Positions 17,421 to 26,283 of a DNA stretch of 64,000 bases are shown here, in pieces. The position numbers were made by a program, and so were the translations under genes. The notes under the pieces are model-generated. The model had not been told where the DNA came from, searched no databases, and worked only from the letters and a program-made list of their open reading frames with translations. This stretch comes from Streptomyces sp. NBC_01465. GTDB lineage: Bacteria; Actinomycetota; Actinomycetes; Streptomycetales; Streptomycetaceae. The stretch covers positions 558,001 to 622,000 of the forward strand of contig NZ_CP109467.1 in NCBI RefSeq assembly GCF_036227325.1, given 5' to 3'. Position 1 is the stretch's first letter. Each line of letters opens with the position of its first letter.

Positions 17421-17846
17421 ATGGGGGTTCAGAACATGGACAAGCCACACGTCACGAGGGAACGGCGAACCGAGCGAGCCCGGCGGACCACATGTCCGGC
17501 CACAACCGCACAAGCACGCGAAGACATGCGCGAGTTCTTCTCGGAGCTGTCGCCCGCCCCCACACCGGAGTGCGCCGACAACGCGGTCCTGGTGGTCTCC
17601 GAACTGGTCACGAACGCACTGCGGCACGCGGGTGGTCTCACCGCCCTGAGTCTGGCCGCGGACCGGTCCACACTGGAGATCAGCGTACGAGACCCCAGCC
17701 AGGCACCGCCGCGCGAGCGCCCGCCGGACCTGGACGGGGGCGGCGGTGGTTTCGGCTGGGTACTGGTGCGCTTCCTCTCCCGCTCGGTCACCGTCAAGCC
17801 CTCCGGGCAGGGCGGCAAGAACGTGCGCGCCGTCCTCAGCCGCTGA
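17421..17846 (+). CDS. ATP-binding anti-sigma-factor-like protein (HATPase_c_2)
   Basis: A 141-residue GHKL ATPase. The N box is VVSELVTNALRHAG, followed by ISVRDPS (G1) and GGGFGWVLVRFLS in the G2 position. Small RsbW-like ATPases bind sigma or anti-anti-sigma factors. The context with a receiver-PP2C phosphatase suggests the kinase arm of a partner switch, although no STAS antagonist gene is adjacent. An alternative start at 17436 shortens it by five residues. Its stop overlaps the next start (TGATG). Confidence 0.87.
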   Translation: MGVQNMDKPHVTRERRTERARRTTCPATTAQAREDMREFFSELSPAPTPECADNAVLVVSELVTNALRHAGGLTALSLAADRSTLEISVRDPSQAPPRERPPDLDGGGGGFGWVLVRFLSRSVTVKPSGQGGKNVRAVLSR

Positions 17847-18847
17847 TGATCTACGCTCCCGCGATCCTGTTCCTCCTCGCGTTCTGCGTCGGCGTCGTGC
17901 GGGAGCGCCGTCGTTTCAGCAACGCCGTACTCCTGGGCCTCACCGGCGTATTCGCCCTCTCCGCCTGGCTGGTCGAACTCACCCGGGACGACGCACCGTT
18001 GGGCAGATCCGTCGTCATCGGTCTCCTCGCCCTCGCAGCGCTGGGCATCGTCGTCCTTGCCGGGTTCCTGGTGTCCAACGGTGTGACCATGATCCGCAAA
18101 GAGGGCCGGAGTCCTGCGAATCTTCTGTCACTTCTGGCAGGAATCGCACTCCTGGGGCTGCTCGTACTGCTGGTTCTCGCACGTGTGCTGCACACCCGCA
18201 CGCTGCTGATCGCAGCGGGAACAGCCGTCGCATTGACGGGATACGTTGCTTTCCTCTTCCTCTGCTTCATCGTGTACGCATTTCTCTACGGACGGCTGCA
18301 CCTGTACCGCAAGGCGGACTACGTGGTGGTCCTGGGCTCAGGACTCGTGGGCGGCTCCACAGTGCCGCCGCTCCTCGCAAGCCGTCTGGAGCGGGCCCGT
18401 GCCGTCCACTCCAGGCTCTCCGTACGAGGAAGGCCACCCGTCCTTCTCACCTCCGGCGGCCGCGGTCCGGACGAGGAGATCCCGGAATCCCATGCGATGG
18501 CCGACTATCTCGTGGAGCGCGGATTTCCACCCGCGCTCGTCGAACGCGAGGACCGTTCGGCAACGACCGAGGAAAACCTCAGGTTCACCAAATCCATGAT
18601 GGAAAAGGCAAATCCGGATTACCGTTGCGTGATTGTCACGAATAATTTCCACGCGTTCCGAGCGGCAGTGACAGCACGGCGAGTCGGCGTGCGGGGTCAT
18701 GTGGTGGGCTCTGCCACGGCCTCGTACTTCTGGCCCAGCGCGATGATCCGCGAGTTCGTCGCGATCTTTCTCGCCTACCGGCGCACCAACCTCGGCATGT
18801 GCCTCGCTCTTCTCGTCGGCGGCACGGTCATCTGGTGGATCCGCTGA
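17846..18847 (+). CDS. YdcF/DUF218-type membrane protein (ElyC-like)
   Basis: A 333-residue protein. About five membrane helices fill the first ~150 residues, then a DUF218 domain follows (YVVVLGSGLVGG near 155, RSATTEENLRFTK near 236, VTNNFHAFRAA near 265) and a final hydrophobic segment ends at the C-terminus. DUF218 proteins such as ElyC and SanA influence envelope integrity or lipid-carrier metabolism; the precise reaction is not established. Part of it (about 18590-18660) is noticeably less GC-rich than its neighbours. It overlaps the ATPase gene, so it is probably the last gene of the signalling operon. Confidence 0.88.
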   Translation: MIYAPAILFLLAFCVGVVRERRRFSNAVLLGLTGVFALSAWLVELTRDDAPLGRSVVIGLLALAALGIVVLAGFLVSNGVTMIRKEGRSPANLLSLLAGIALLGLLVLLVLARVLHTRTLLIAAGTAVALTGYVAFLFLCFIVYAFLYGRLHLYRKADYVVVLGSGLVGGSTVPPLLASRLERARAVHSRLSVRGRPPVLLTSGGRGPDEEIPESHAMADYLVERGFPPALVEREDRSATTEENLRFTKSMMEKANPDYRCVIVTNNFHAFRAAVTARRVGVRGHVVGSATASYFWPSAMIREFVAIFLAYRRTNLGMCLALLVGGTVIWWIR

Positions 18848-18878
18848 ATCCTGGCGAATCCACCGGCCTCCAGGGAGG

Positions 18879-19715
18879 TCAGACCTCGCGCCAGCGGGCG
18901 TTGGCCCAGGAGAAGATCCCGAAGGCGATGAGGCCGACCGCGATCAGCACCAGCGCCCAGGGGCCCGCAGGGGTGTCGGTGAAAGAGCGCAGAGTGTCGT
19001 CCATGCCCTTGGCCTTGCCGGGCTTGTGCTGTACGGCCGCCACGACGGCGAAAGTGCCCGCAGCCGCGAAGACGATCCCGCGGGCCGTCCCGCCGAACAC
19101 CCCGAGGAAGACGACCGCCTTACGGGCTTTCTGGGGTATCTCGGACATCTTCAGGTGCTTCTCGAACTTGCGCATGACGGCCCGCACCGCGATCCACACA
19201 CCGGCCGCGGCCACCGCGATTCCGGCGACGGAGACGATCCACTGCCCGCCGGGCCAGTCCAGCGCCTTGGCCGTGACGTCCTGCGACTGCTTGTCGGAGC
19301 TTCCGCTCCCGCTGCTCTTGTCGCCGGCCGCGTAGGACAGGACGGAGTAGGAGACGAATCCGTAGAAGACACAACGGCCTGCCGCCAGTGCCCTCTTGCT
19401 CGCCTTGTCGCCATCGGGGCCCGCTTGGCCGAACGCGGCCTCGGACAGCCGCCACAGGGCCATGCCCGCCAGGGCTGTGCCGAGCAGCCACAACAGAACG
19501 GTGCCGAAGGGTTTCTGGGCGATCTCGGCGATCGCACCGCCCCGGTCCGCCTGTTTGCCACCGCTGTCGGAGAAGGCGATCCGCAGGGACAGGATCCCGA
19601 TCAGTGCGTAGATGACCCCGCGGGCGACGAAGCCCGCACGGGCCGCGACCGCGACCGCCGTGCTGTTCGCCGCACGCCGGGCATGTCCTCGTGCTGTTGC
19701 CGATCCAGTAGCCAT
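18879..19715 (-). CDS. DUF1206 membrane protein
   Basis: A 278-residue integral membrane protein built from three copies of a two-helix unit. Each unit begins with an ARxGFVARGVIY-like segment: ARAGFVARGVIYALIG, then GRCVFYGFVSYSVL and GGTARGIVFAAAGTF. This triplication is the DUF1206 hallmark. Function unknown. The start at 19715 (MATGSATARG) gives a short basic N-terminus. It is convergent with the DUF218 gene. Confidence 0.88.
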   Translation of the reverse strand: MATGSATARGHARRAANSTAVAVAARAGFVARGVIYALIGILSLRIAFSDSGGKQADRGGAIAEIAQKPFGTVLLWLLGTALAGMALWRLSEAAFGQAGPDGDKASKRALAAGRCVFYGFVSYSVLSYAAGDKSSGSGSSDKQSQDVTAKALDWPGGQWIVSVAGIAVAAAGVWIAVRAVMRKFEKHLKMSEIPQKARKAVVFLGVFGGTARGIVFAAAGTFAVVAAVQHKPGKAKGMDDTLRSFTDTPAGPWALVLIAVGLIAFGIFSWANARWREV

Positions 19716-19780
19716 GGCTGCCGTGTGCCCCCGCACGGCGATGCAACCCCGGAACCGGCTCACCTCTTTGTCTTCAGGGG

Positions 19781-21709
19781 TCAACGTCCAGCAGAACTGA
19801 CGTGTCGGGCCGCCGTGGCCGTGGCCAGGACGCGGTGCAGGACGGGGACGGGGATGGCCGGGTTGGTGACCGCCACGCCTGCCGTGTCGCGGTTGTGCAG
19901 CAGCCCGGCCAGGACGCGGGCCGGCAGCCGCGGATTGCGTATCACGGTGCCGCGGACGTGGGCGGCCGGGTCGTTCAGCAGCCGCACCGCATCGGCCGGT
20001 GACAGCCCGGGGTCTTCGGCCGCGCGGCAGCGCACCTCGGCTTCGGGGTCGCGGGCCAGGCGCGCGACGTCGGCCGGTGTGGACTGCGGATCGTCCAGGA
20101 CCAGGCGGCGCATCCGTCCGCTGGGGTCGTCGGCGTAGCGCAGCAGGCCGGTACGGGGGAAGTTGGGGTGGCTGCGGGGGCGGTCGGGGTGGCTGAGGCT
20201 GCCGTCCCACCAGCGCCAGACCTCCAGCAGCAGGTCAGCCGGCGCGTCGTCGCACGATTCGGCGAGGAACAAGCGCACCACCCGGTCCTCGTCCCGCGCC
20301 AGACGCCTCACGACGTCCGGTGGGAGATGCTGGGCACGGGCCACGCTGCGGCGGACGAGCGGATGGGACGACGAGGCCAGGCGGCGCATCGCGTCGGTGT
20401 CGCCGTGCAGGTCCGCGACCCAGGGCAGGGTGTGCGACGCCGACGTCGGGTCGAAGTCGTAGGGCACCTGGGCGCGTTGCTCCTCGGTGACGTCGGGGCG
20501 CAGCGCCACCGCGGAGCGGATGTCGTCGTGCGGGTCTTGAGCCAGAACGGCGATGCCGCGCACGCTCAGGCCCGGGTTGGCTGCCAGCACCCGGCGTACT
20601 TCCGCGTCACTGCCCCGGACCAGATCCGCCTCCAACTCGGGCTCGAAGCGGCACCGTTCGAGTGCAAGCCGCTGGGTGGACAGCGCGGCGAAGACCATGC
20701 GGGGCATGGGGGTGCCTGTGTGGTGGGCGAGCAGCGCCGCCGTTCGCACCGTGTTGTCGGTGTCGGCCAGCAGCCGCTCCTGCAGCGGCTCGGAGAGGTC
20801 CTCCCACCGGGCGCAGGCTGCCGTCCGTACCCGGGGATCGGCGTCGGCGGCGAGGCCGGGGAGGTGGTGTGCGGGGAGCTCCAGGAGTTCGGCGGCCAGG
20901 GCGCGGGACGGCCCGGCGAGGAGGTCGTCGTACAGATCCGCGGGAAGTTCGGCGCCCCAGGCGCAGGCCTGTTCGGCCCAGAGCACGCGCCGCCTCGGCG
21001 ACGGTTCGGCGCGGACCAGGCGTACCCACTGCCCGGACGTGAGCTTGGGCCGGAAGGTGTCGGCGGGCCTGGAACGTACCTGCGGATCGGGGTGCGCAAC
21101 GGCGGCGTCGAGGACGGCGGGCCGGTCACAACCGTGCAGGAACCCCTCGTCCACATCCAGCAGTTGGATCAGCAGCTCGTCCGGTGCGGCCGGATTGGAC
21201 CCGATCCCCTCCGCCCAGTGCAGCGGCCACGCAGGCCGGTCCGGCACCGCCGCCCACACCTCGGCGCGCTCGGCCTCCGTCTCGCGCCCGGCAGCTATGG
21301 CGGCCCCCTCCAACCGCTCCGGGAGGCGGTCGACGGCCGTCACCCGCGGCCCGTCCGCGCATGGCACGTCCGCCAGCAGCACCTGCCCGTCGAGGGAGAG
21401 CGCCACGAACCCGGGGTCGCCGGTCAGCCCCGGCACGCCGCCACCGACGCAACGGACCCGGATCCACCAGGAGTCGTTCCCGCCGATCCGATGCCCGAGG
21501 ACAGCCACCAGGAACTCGCCGTCGGCATCGGGAAGGCGGCGCCACCAGGCGGCGTCGAGCGCTTCTCGGGTTGCGCCGTCCGGCGCCGCGATCCCCCGTG
21601 CGATGCGCCAGGCGGCCTCCGGCGGAAACAGGCCGCCCGGGTGCACATCCTCGACGACCGCGAGCCCGGCGCGGACGAGCAGTTCCTGGAGTCCCTCTCG
21701 GTGCTGCAC
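19781..21709 (-). CDS. Leucine-rich-repeat-variant (LRV/HEAT-like) protein
   Basis: A 642-residue cytoplasmic protein. An N-terminal region of ~190 residues is followed by many ~24-residue LRV repeats of the pattern LAxDPxxxVRxAVAxxP, for example LAQDPHDDIRSAVALRP, LARDPEAEVRCRAAEDP and LLNDPAAHVRGTVIRNP. LRV repeats form alpha-superhelical binding scaffolds. No enzymatic domain is visible, so a protein-binding role is the best inference. The GTG at 21709 is the most upstream start that leaves the frame open. Confidence 0.8.
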   Translation of the reverse strand: MQHREGLQELLVRAGLAVVEDVHPGGLFPPEAAWRIARGIAAPDGATREALDAAWWRRLPDADGEFLVAVLGHRIGGNDSWWIRVRCVGGGVPGLTGDPGFVALSLDGQVLLADVPCADGPRVTAVDRLPERLEGAAIAAGRETEAERAEVWAAVPDRPAWPLHWAEGIGSNPAAPDELLIQLLDVDEGFLHGCDRPAVLDAAVAHPDPQVRSRPADTFRPKLTSGQWVRLVRAEPSPRRRVLWAEQACAWGAELPADLYDDLLAGPSRALAAELLELPAHHLPGLAADADPRVRTAACARWEDLSEPLQERLLADTDNTVRTAALLAHHTGTPMPRMVFAALSTQRLALERCRFEPELEADLVRGSDAEVRRVLAANPGLSVRGIAVLAQDPHDDIRSAVALRPDVTEEQRAQVPYDFDPTSASHTLPWVADLHGDTDAMRRLASSSHPLVRRSVARAQHLPPDVVRRLARDEDRVVRLFLAESCDDAPADLLLEVWRWWDGSLSHPDRPRSHPNFPRTGLLRYADDPSGRMRRLVLDDPQSTPADVARLARDPEAEVRCRAAEDPGLSPADAVRLLNDPAAHVRGTVIRNPRLPARVLAGLLHNRDTAGVAVTNPAIPVPVLHRVLATATAARHVSSAGR

Positions 21710-21806
21710 CCGGTCATGATCCCCGCCGGCTCTCGGCGGGACAATGCCCGCAATACTCGCGCGTGCGTCGGTCGTATCGGATCCCGCTCCCGGCCGCCCC
21801 CGTCGA

Positions 21807-22235
21807 TCAGTGGTCGTTGTTCACGACGTGCGTGACGTCCCCGACCGGGCCCGAGCCGGACTTGGTCAGGTACATCCGGAACCTGATGTTCACCTCGGGC
21901 AGGTTGTGGAAGGCGATGCCGTCGCCGGCGTTGGCAGTCTGCACGTCACCGGCGCCCGACGCCTGCAGCGTGTACAGGAGTTGACCCGTGCCGTCCATGT
22001 AGACACCGAGGACGACGCTGTAGCCGTCGGCGTCGTAGTCGGTCAGGAAGACGTAGTCGCCGTGCTCGGCGAAGCACAGGCGTCCGCCCTGGTCGACCGA
22101 GCCTATCGAGTCCGACTCGTCGGTGTACCAGACGTGGTCGCAGTCGACGGCCTGCGCGGGGGAGGCGGCGACAAGGGTTCCGGCGGTGGCGACGAGCGCC
22201 GCCGCGCCGACGGTGAGCAACTTCTTCACGCGCAT
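21807..22235 (-). CDS. Small secreted protein, function unknown
   Basis: A 142-residue protein with a Sec signal peptide (MRVKKLLTVGAAALVATAG... cut after ASPAQA near residue 29). The mature domain contains two cysteines (VDCDHVWY and RLCFAEHGDY) that probably form a disulfide, and a beta-rich pattern (YSVVLGVYMDGTGQLLYTL). It looks like a small extracellular all-beta protein of the kind abundant in Streptomyces; no named family. Confidence 0.8.
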   Translation of the reverse strand: MRVKKLLTVGAAALVATAGTLVAASPAQAVDCDHVWYTDESDSIGSVDQGGRLCFAEHGDYVFLTDYDADGYSVVLGVYMDGTGQLLYTLQASGAGDVQTANAGDGIAFHNLPEVNIRFRMYLTKSGSGPVGDVTHVVNNDH

Positions 22236-22434
22236 GAAGTGGAACCTTTCGAGCGGAGGGGATCCGGATCGGCCGGTGGGCCGGACAAATGAGGATGGAC
22301 GGCCCGGCCGATTGGCATGATCTTGCCAGGCGCGGCGGAATGAATCTGCGTCGAGGGCTCGTCAAGATGGCCGGGGGGGCGGCCAGTTGCTGACGAGTGC
22401 GCGGGTCAGTGGCCAGGCAGGCTAGTTTGCTCGG

Positions 22435-22875
22435 ATGAGTCTCCTTGATGATGTGGCCGAACGCGACGGCTGGCGATGCTGGGTGTGCGACGAACCGGTC
22501 GACCCCGACGAGTCGGTCAACGACCTGCGGGGGCCCAGCGTCGACAGCCGGACCGCCGACCGCAAGGCCAAGGTCGCCGAGCGGCTCGCGCACCGCGGAT
22601 GCAACTCTCGCAAGGGCGCGGTCAAGGTGGTCATCGCCTGGCCGGACCGCCTGTACGTGGTCGAACCCGCGCCGCTGATCACCGTTGCCGCGAGGCTGGA
22701 GCGCAAGGGGGGCCGCGAGATGGTGGGCCGTTGTCCGACCAGGCGCGACGCCCAAGAGGCGGCGGATTGGCTGGTGGACCGGTTCTCCCGACTCGTACCG
22801 GGACTGCCGGTGACCGCCGACATCGAGGCGGGCGGCGGCCAGTTCCTCGTCATCCTGTCCACCGGCCGCCGCTGA
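22435..22875 (+). CDS. HNH-endonuclease-like small protein
   Basis: A 146-residue protein. The N-terminus has CWVCDEPVDP (Cys15, Cys18), SVDSRTA in place of the usual H/D-H pair, and a third element LAHRGCNSRKG (about residues 54-64) that matches the final helix of HNH nucleases. The catalytic His normally found before the loop is not evident, so this may be a zinc-binding relative rather than an active nuclease. The C-terminal ~70 residues are not recognisable. The gene stands alone and ends before a strong hairpin. Confidence 0.65.
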   Translation: MSLLDDVAERDGWRCWVCDEPVDPDESVNDLRGPSVDSRTADRKAKVAERLAHRGCNSRKGAVKVVIAWPDRLYVVEPAPLITVAARLERKGGREMVGRCPTRRDAQEAADWLVDRFSRLVPGLPVTADIEAGGGQFLVILSTGRR

Positions 22876-22934
22876 CCACCCATCACCGGCGCACGCTCGC
22901 CAGTACGCAGGTGGAGTTGGAGTAGCCCCAGGAG

Positions 22935-22962
22935 GTGCCCGGCCCGAAGGTGGGCCGGGCAC
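22935..22962 (+). terminator. Hairpin after the HNH-like gene
   Basis: GTGCCCGGCCC and its exact complement GGGCCGGGCAC enclose a 6-nt loop and are followed by TTT, 59 bp after the HNH-like stop codon. Confidence 0.8.
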
Positions 22963-23146
22963 TTTGGCGATCCTCACCAGCGATTCCCGTGAAGACCTCG
23001 GCGATCCACCCACGCCTTCGACCGCCACCCGCCGGACAGCTCCCGGATCAGGTGCGTACGAACCTGCCCTTATCCCTGGCGGAGAATTTCTAACACGTGG
23101 TAGGTATTTCGTGGACGGTTACCGCGGATCGACGAAAGGGACGAGC

Positions 23147-24133
23147 GTGGAGAGCATCACCAAGAACAGGCAGTCGCCCTCGGTGCTGCGCGCCATGATC
23201 GAGCGCGCCTACGGAGCAGAGCAGGTCCCGGCCGGGGACGGATGGGTGAGCGAGCTGGGGCACGGCTGGTTCAACGTCGCCTATCGCATCCGCCTGAGCG
23301 ACGGCGCCGAGGTCGTCCTGAAGATCGCCCCGCCGCCCGCGGTGGAGGTGATGACCTACGAGCACGGCGCCATGTCGATCGAGCTGACCACGCTGGAACT
23401 GCTGCGCGCACGGACCACCGTTCCCGTCCCCGCCGTCGACTTCGCCGACCAGAGCCGCGAACTGTGCGACGCCGACTACTTCTTCATGCCGTACGTCGAC
23501 GCCGACAACCTCGGCATCATCGCCGAGACGCTTCCCACGACCGAGCACGACGCCTTGATGGAGCAACTCGGTGCGGCCACCCGGGAGATCAACTCCATCC
23601 GCGGGCAGCACTTCGGCCCGCTGGCCGGGCCCGGCCATACCACCTGGCGACAGGCGTTCACCACGATGACCGAGAACGTACTCGTCGACGGCGAGCGCCG
23701 CGGAGTCGACATCGGCTGGGAGTACGACACCGTGCGCGCGGTCCTGGCCGAACACGCCGGCAGCCTCGACGAGGTCACCGAACCCCGCCTGGTGGAGTGG
23801 GACCTTTGGGCCGGCAACGTCATGGTCCGCGACGGCAAGATCGAGTGCATCATCGACCACGAACGCGCCTTCTACGGCGACCCGTTGATCGAGGCCGGCT
23901 TCACCGGCACCCAGATGTCCGCCTTCGGCGACCCGGCACCCTTCATGCGCGGCTACGGTCACGGCGAGCTCACCGCGACCGAGCAGACGCGCCGCCGCCT
24001 CTACTGCCTGTACCTGGTGCTGATCATGGTCATCGAAACCGTGTACCGCGGGCACACCGACACCCAGCAGTACGACTGGGCGCGCCTCCGCCTCGACGAG
24101 GCCATGGCTCTGCTCGGCCGCCCCCGCAAGTGA
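23147..24133 (+). CDS. Aminoglycoside-phosphotransferase-like (APH/ChoK fold) kinase
   Basis: A 328-residue APH-fold kinase. The nucleotide loop region is GHGWFNVAYRI, the ATP-binding Lys lies in VVLKIAPP, and the catalytic loop is VEWDLWAGNVMV with the metal site IIDHERAF. The usual His of the catalytic HxDLxxGN motif is replaced by Glu, but the catalytic Asp and the Asn are kept. The substrate may be an antibiotic, a homoserine-like metabolite or choline. The GTG follows GAAAGGGA. The stop overlaps the MATE start (GTGA), so both are one unit. Confidence 0.85.
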   Translation: MESITKNRQSPSVLRAMIERAYGAEQVPAGDGWVSELGHGWFNVAYRIRLSDGAEVVLKIAPPPAVEVMTYEHGAMSIELTTLELLRARTTVPVPAVDFADQSRELCDADYFFMPYVDADNLGIIAETLPTTEHDALMEQLGAATREINSIRGQHFGPLAGPGHTTWRQAFTTMTENVLVDGERRGVDIGWEYDTVRAVLAEHAGSLDEVTEPRLVEWDLWAGNVMVRDGKIECIIDHERAFYGDPLIEAGFTGTQMSAFGDPAPFMRGYGHGELTATEQTRRRLYCLYLVLIMVIETVYRGHTDTQQYDWARLRLDEAMALLGRPRK

Positions 24134-25488
24134 CCGCCGCGCAGGCGACGGCCGTCACCGACCACACGACCAGGCTCGGCACCGACCCGGTGGGCCGACT
24201 GCTGTGGCGCGCCTGCACCCAGACCACCGCCGCGGTCGGCGTGTACGGCATCTACGCCCTCACCAACGCCTGGTTCGTCGGCCGCGGCGTGGGCGACACC
24301 GCCATGGCCGCGGTCAACCTGGTCGCCCCGCTCCTGCTGCTCCTCGGCGCGGTGTCCACCACCGTCGGCGCGGGCGGCGCGTCCCTGGTCTCCCGTGCCC
24401 TCGGCGCGGGGGACCACCGGGCCGCCGCCCGTGCGGCGGGCAACTCCTTCGCCCTGTTCTGGATCTGCGCCGCAGTCACCACCGCGCTCGGGCTGACCTT
24501 CCTGGACCCGCTGCTCAACCTGCTCGGCGCCACCGGTGAACTCAGCGCGACCGCCCGCCCCTACGCCACCGTCCTGCTCTGCGGGGCCCTGGTCTCCACC
24601 GGCTTCTCCAGCCTGGTGCGAGCCGAAGGCCGCATGGGATTCTCGACCCTGCTGTGGCTCGTGCCCGTCGCAGTCCAGATCTCCCTCGACCCACTGCTCA
24701 TCTTCGGATGCGACATGGGTGTACGGGGCGCCGCGCTCGGCACCGTCGGCGGCCAGGCCGTCTCCGCGGCGATGAGTCTGTGGTTCTTCTTCGTCCAGAC
24801 GCGTCGCCCCTACCGCATCGGCCTGCGGGACCTGTTGCCCCACGGCCCGACGCTGCGAGCGCTGCTGGGCGTCGGCCTGCCCTCGTTCCTGGCAGGAACC
24901 GGTGTCACACTCCTGGCTGTCCTCGTCAACGCCACCCTCGCGGCCACCGGTTCGGCCACCGCGCTCGCCGCCTACGCCGTCTGCGCCCGCCTGCAGACGT
25001 TCGTGATGATGCCGCACACAGGCATCAGCCAGGGACTGCAGCCCATCGTCGGCTACAACAGCGGGCGCGGGCTGCCCGGCCGTGCCCGCAAAGCCCGCAA
25101 CTACGCCCTTCTCGCCTCCGTGCTGTACGGCCTGATCACAGCCGCCGCCCTCGCCGTGCTGGCCAGGCCCCTCGCCGCCCTGTTTCTCAACGATGCCGAC
25201 ACCGTCACCATCGCCGGACAGGCGCTGCCGATCATCGCGATCGGGCTCACCGTCGCCGGAATCGGCCCACTGGTAGCGGCCTACGCCCAATCACTGGGCC
25301 GCCCGTCACCCGCGTACCTGATCTCCATCGGCACCCTGCTCCTGATCAAGGTTCCCCTGATCGCCGCCCTCGGCCCACTGGGCACCACAGGCGTCTGGAC
25401 CGCACTGGCCGCCGGTGAAGTCGCCACCGCAGCAGTCGCCCTCCTGCTGCTGCGACGTCTGCACGGCTCTACGCCGAAGGCTCCCTGA
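24130..25488 (+). CDS. MATE-family multidrug/sodium efflux transporter
   Basis: A 452-residue, 12-helix membrane protein with two homologous halves (TNAWFVGRGVGDTAMAAVNL and later QGLQPIVGYNSG, a hallmark of MATE carriers). MATE proteins expel cationic drugs or metabolites in exchange for Na+ or H+. The GTG start overlaps the kinase stop. The 3' end overlaps the convergent TetR gene by 20 bp. It is probably controlled by that TetR protein (inference). Confidence 0.9.
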   Translation: MTAAQATAVTDHTTRLGTDPVGRLLWRACTQTTAAVGVYGIYALTNAWFVGRGVGDTAMAAVNLVAPLLLLLGAVSTTVGAGGASLVSRALGAGDHRAAARAAGNSFALFWICAAVTTALGLTFLDPLLNLLGATGELSATARPYATVLLCGALVSTGFSSLVRAEGRMGFSTLLWLVPVAVQISLDPLLIFGCDMGVRGAALGTVGGQAVSAAMSLWFFFVQTRRPYRIGLRDLLPHGPTLRALLGVGLPSFLAGTGVTLLAVLVNATLAATGSATALAAYAVCARLQTFVMMPHTGISQGLQPIVGYNSGRGLPGRARKARNYALLASVLYGLITAAALAVLARPLAALFLNDADTVTIAGQALPIIAIGLTVAGIGPLVAAYAQSLGRPSPAYLISIGTLLLIKVPLIAALGPLGTTGVWTALAAGEVATAAVALLLLRRLHGSTPKAP

Positions 25489-26089
25489 GGAGCTGCTCCA
25501 CGTGGGAACGCAGCACCCCGGCCATGTCCACCTCACCCGGACTTGTCAGCCACTGCACCTGCAACCCGTCCATCAGCGCCACGAATCCGGCCGCCGCCAC
25601 CCCGGGATCCACCCCGTCCCGCAACGCCCCCTGGTCCGCCAGCTCCCGCAAGGCACGGTGCACATACTCCCGCGTCGTCCTGTAGTGATCCCTGAAGTAC
25701 AGGTGCGCGGGATGGTCCCCGGCGATCGCCTCCGCCGCGAGACGCACGTACAACTCCACCATCCCCGGATGCCGGGCATTGTGATCGGCCAGATCGACCA
25801 GATGCTGGACCACCGCCCTGGGCGAGTACGCCTTCGGTCCCAGCCGCGCGGTGTCCTCCTCGTCCCGGCGCTCCAATACCGCCGCCAACAGCGCCTCACG
25901 GCTGGGGAAGTAGTAATGCAGGCCCACGTGACTGATCCCGGAACGCTTCGCGATCTCCCGCAACGAGGCGCCTTGGTACCCCACATCCGCGTACACCTCA
26001 ACGGCCGTCGTCACGATCTGCTCACGGCGGGCGCGCCCCTTCGCGTACCCGCGCGGTGACGCGGGCGCCTTGACTTCCCCATCAGACAT
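25469..26089 (-). CDS. TetR-family transcriptional regulator
   Basis: A 206-residue TetR protein. The N-terminal helix-turn-helix is EVYADVGYQGASLREIAK followed by SHVGLHYYFPSREALLAAV (about residues 32-70). The ligand-binding half has a typical helical pattern, with no recognisable ligand class. It is convergent with and overlaps the MATE exporter gene, a layout common for local efflux regulators, although no shared promoter region exists. Confidence 0.9.
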   Translation of the reverse strand: MSDGEVKAPASPRGYAKGRARREQIVTTAVEVYADVGYQGASLREIAKRSGISHVGLHYYFPSREALLAAVLERRDEEDTARLGPKAYSPRAVVQHLVDLADHNARHPGMVELYVRLAAEAIAGDHPAHLYFRDHYRTTREYVHRALRELADQGALRDGVDPGVAAAGFVALMDGLQVQWLTSPGEVDMAGVLRSHVEQLLREPSA

Positions 26090-26208
26090 ACCGCCATCAT
26101 CGCAGCGGCGGCGATCAGCCGCGTTCCCGGCAGACCTGGCGCAGGGCCGTGATGCTGTTGAGAGCCGCAGGGGGTGTCACCAGCGGCTGGCTGGTGGAAG
26201 AGCGCCGG

Positions 26209-26253
26209 AGCCTCTGGCGGCGGAGGTCGGACAGACCTCGGCCGCCAGAGGCT
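26209..26253 (-). terminator. Long hairpin ending the subtilase gene
   Basis: AGCCTCTGGCGGC pairs with GCCGCCAGAGGCT, then after one mismatch GAGGTC pairs with GACCTC around a 5-nt loop. The ~19-bp stem begins about 30 bp beyond the subtilase stop codon. Confidence 0.85.
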
Positions 26254-26283
26254 GGGCCGTAGTGCCAGTGTGCCGGGTGAGTC

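Noticed and set aside
18590..18660. Lower-GC patch within the DUF218 gene
   Set aside because: The frame is continuous with family-like motifs on both sides; no sign of insertion.
22236..23146. Possible small RNA or tRNA in the gaps around the HNH-like gene
   Set aside because: Apart from the hairpin at 22935-22962, no cloverleaf or conserved RNA pattern was visible.
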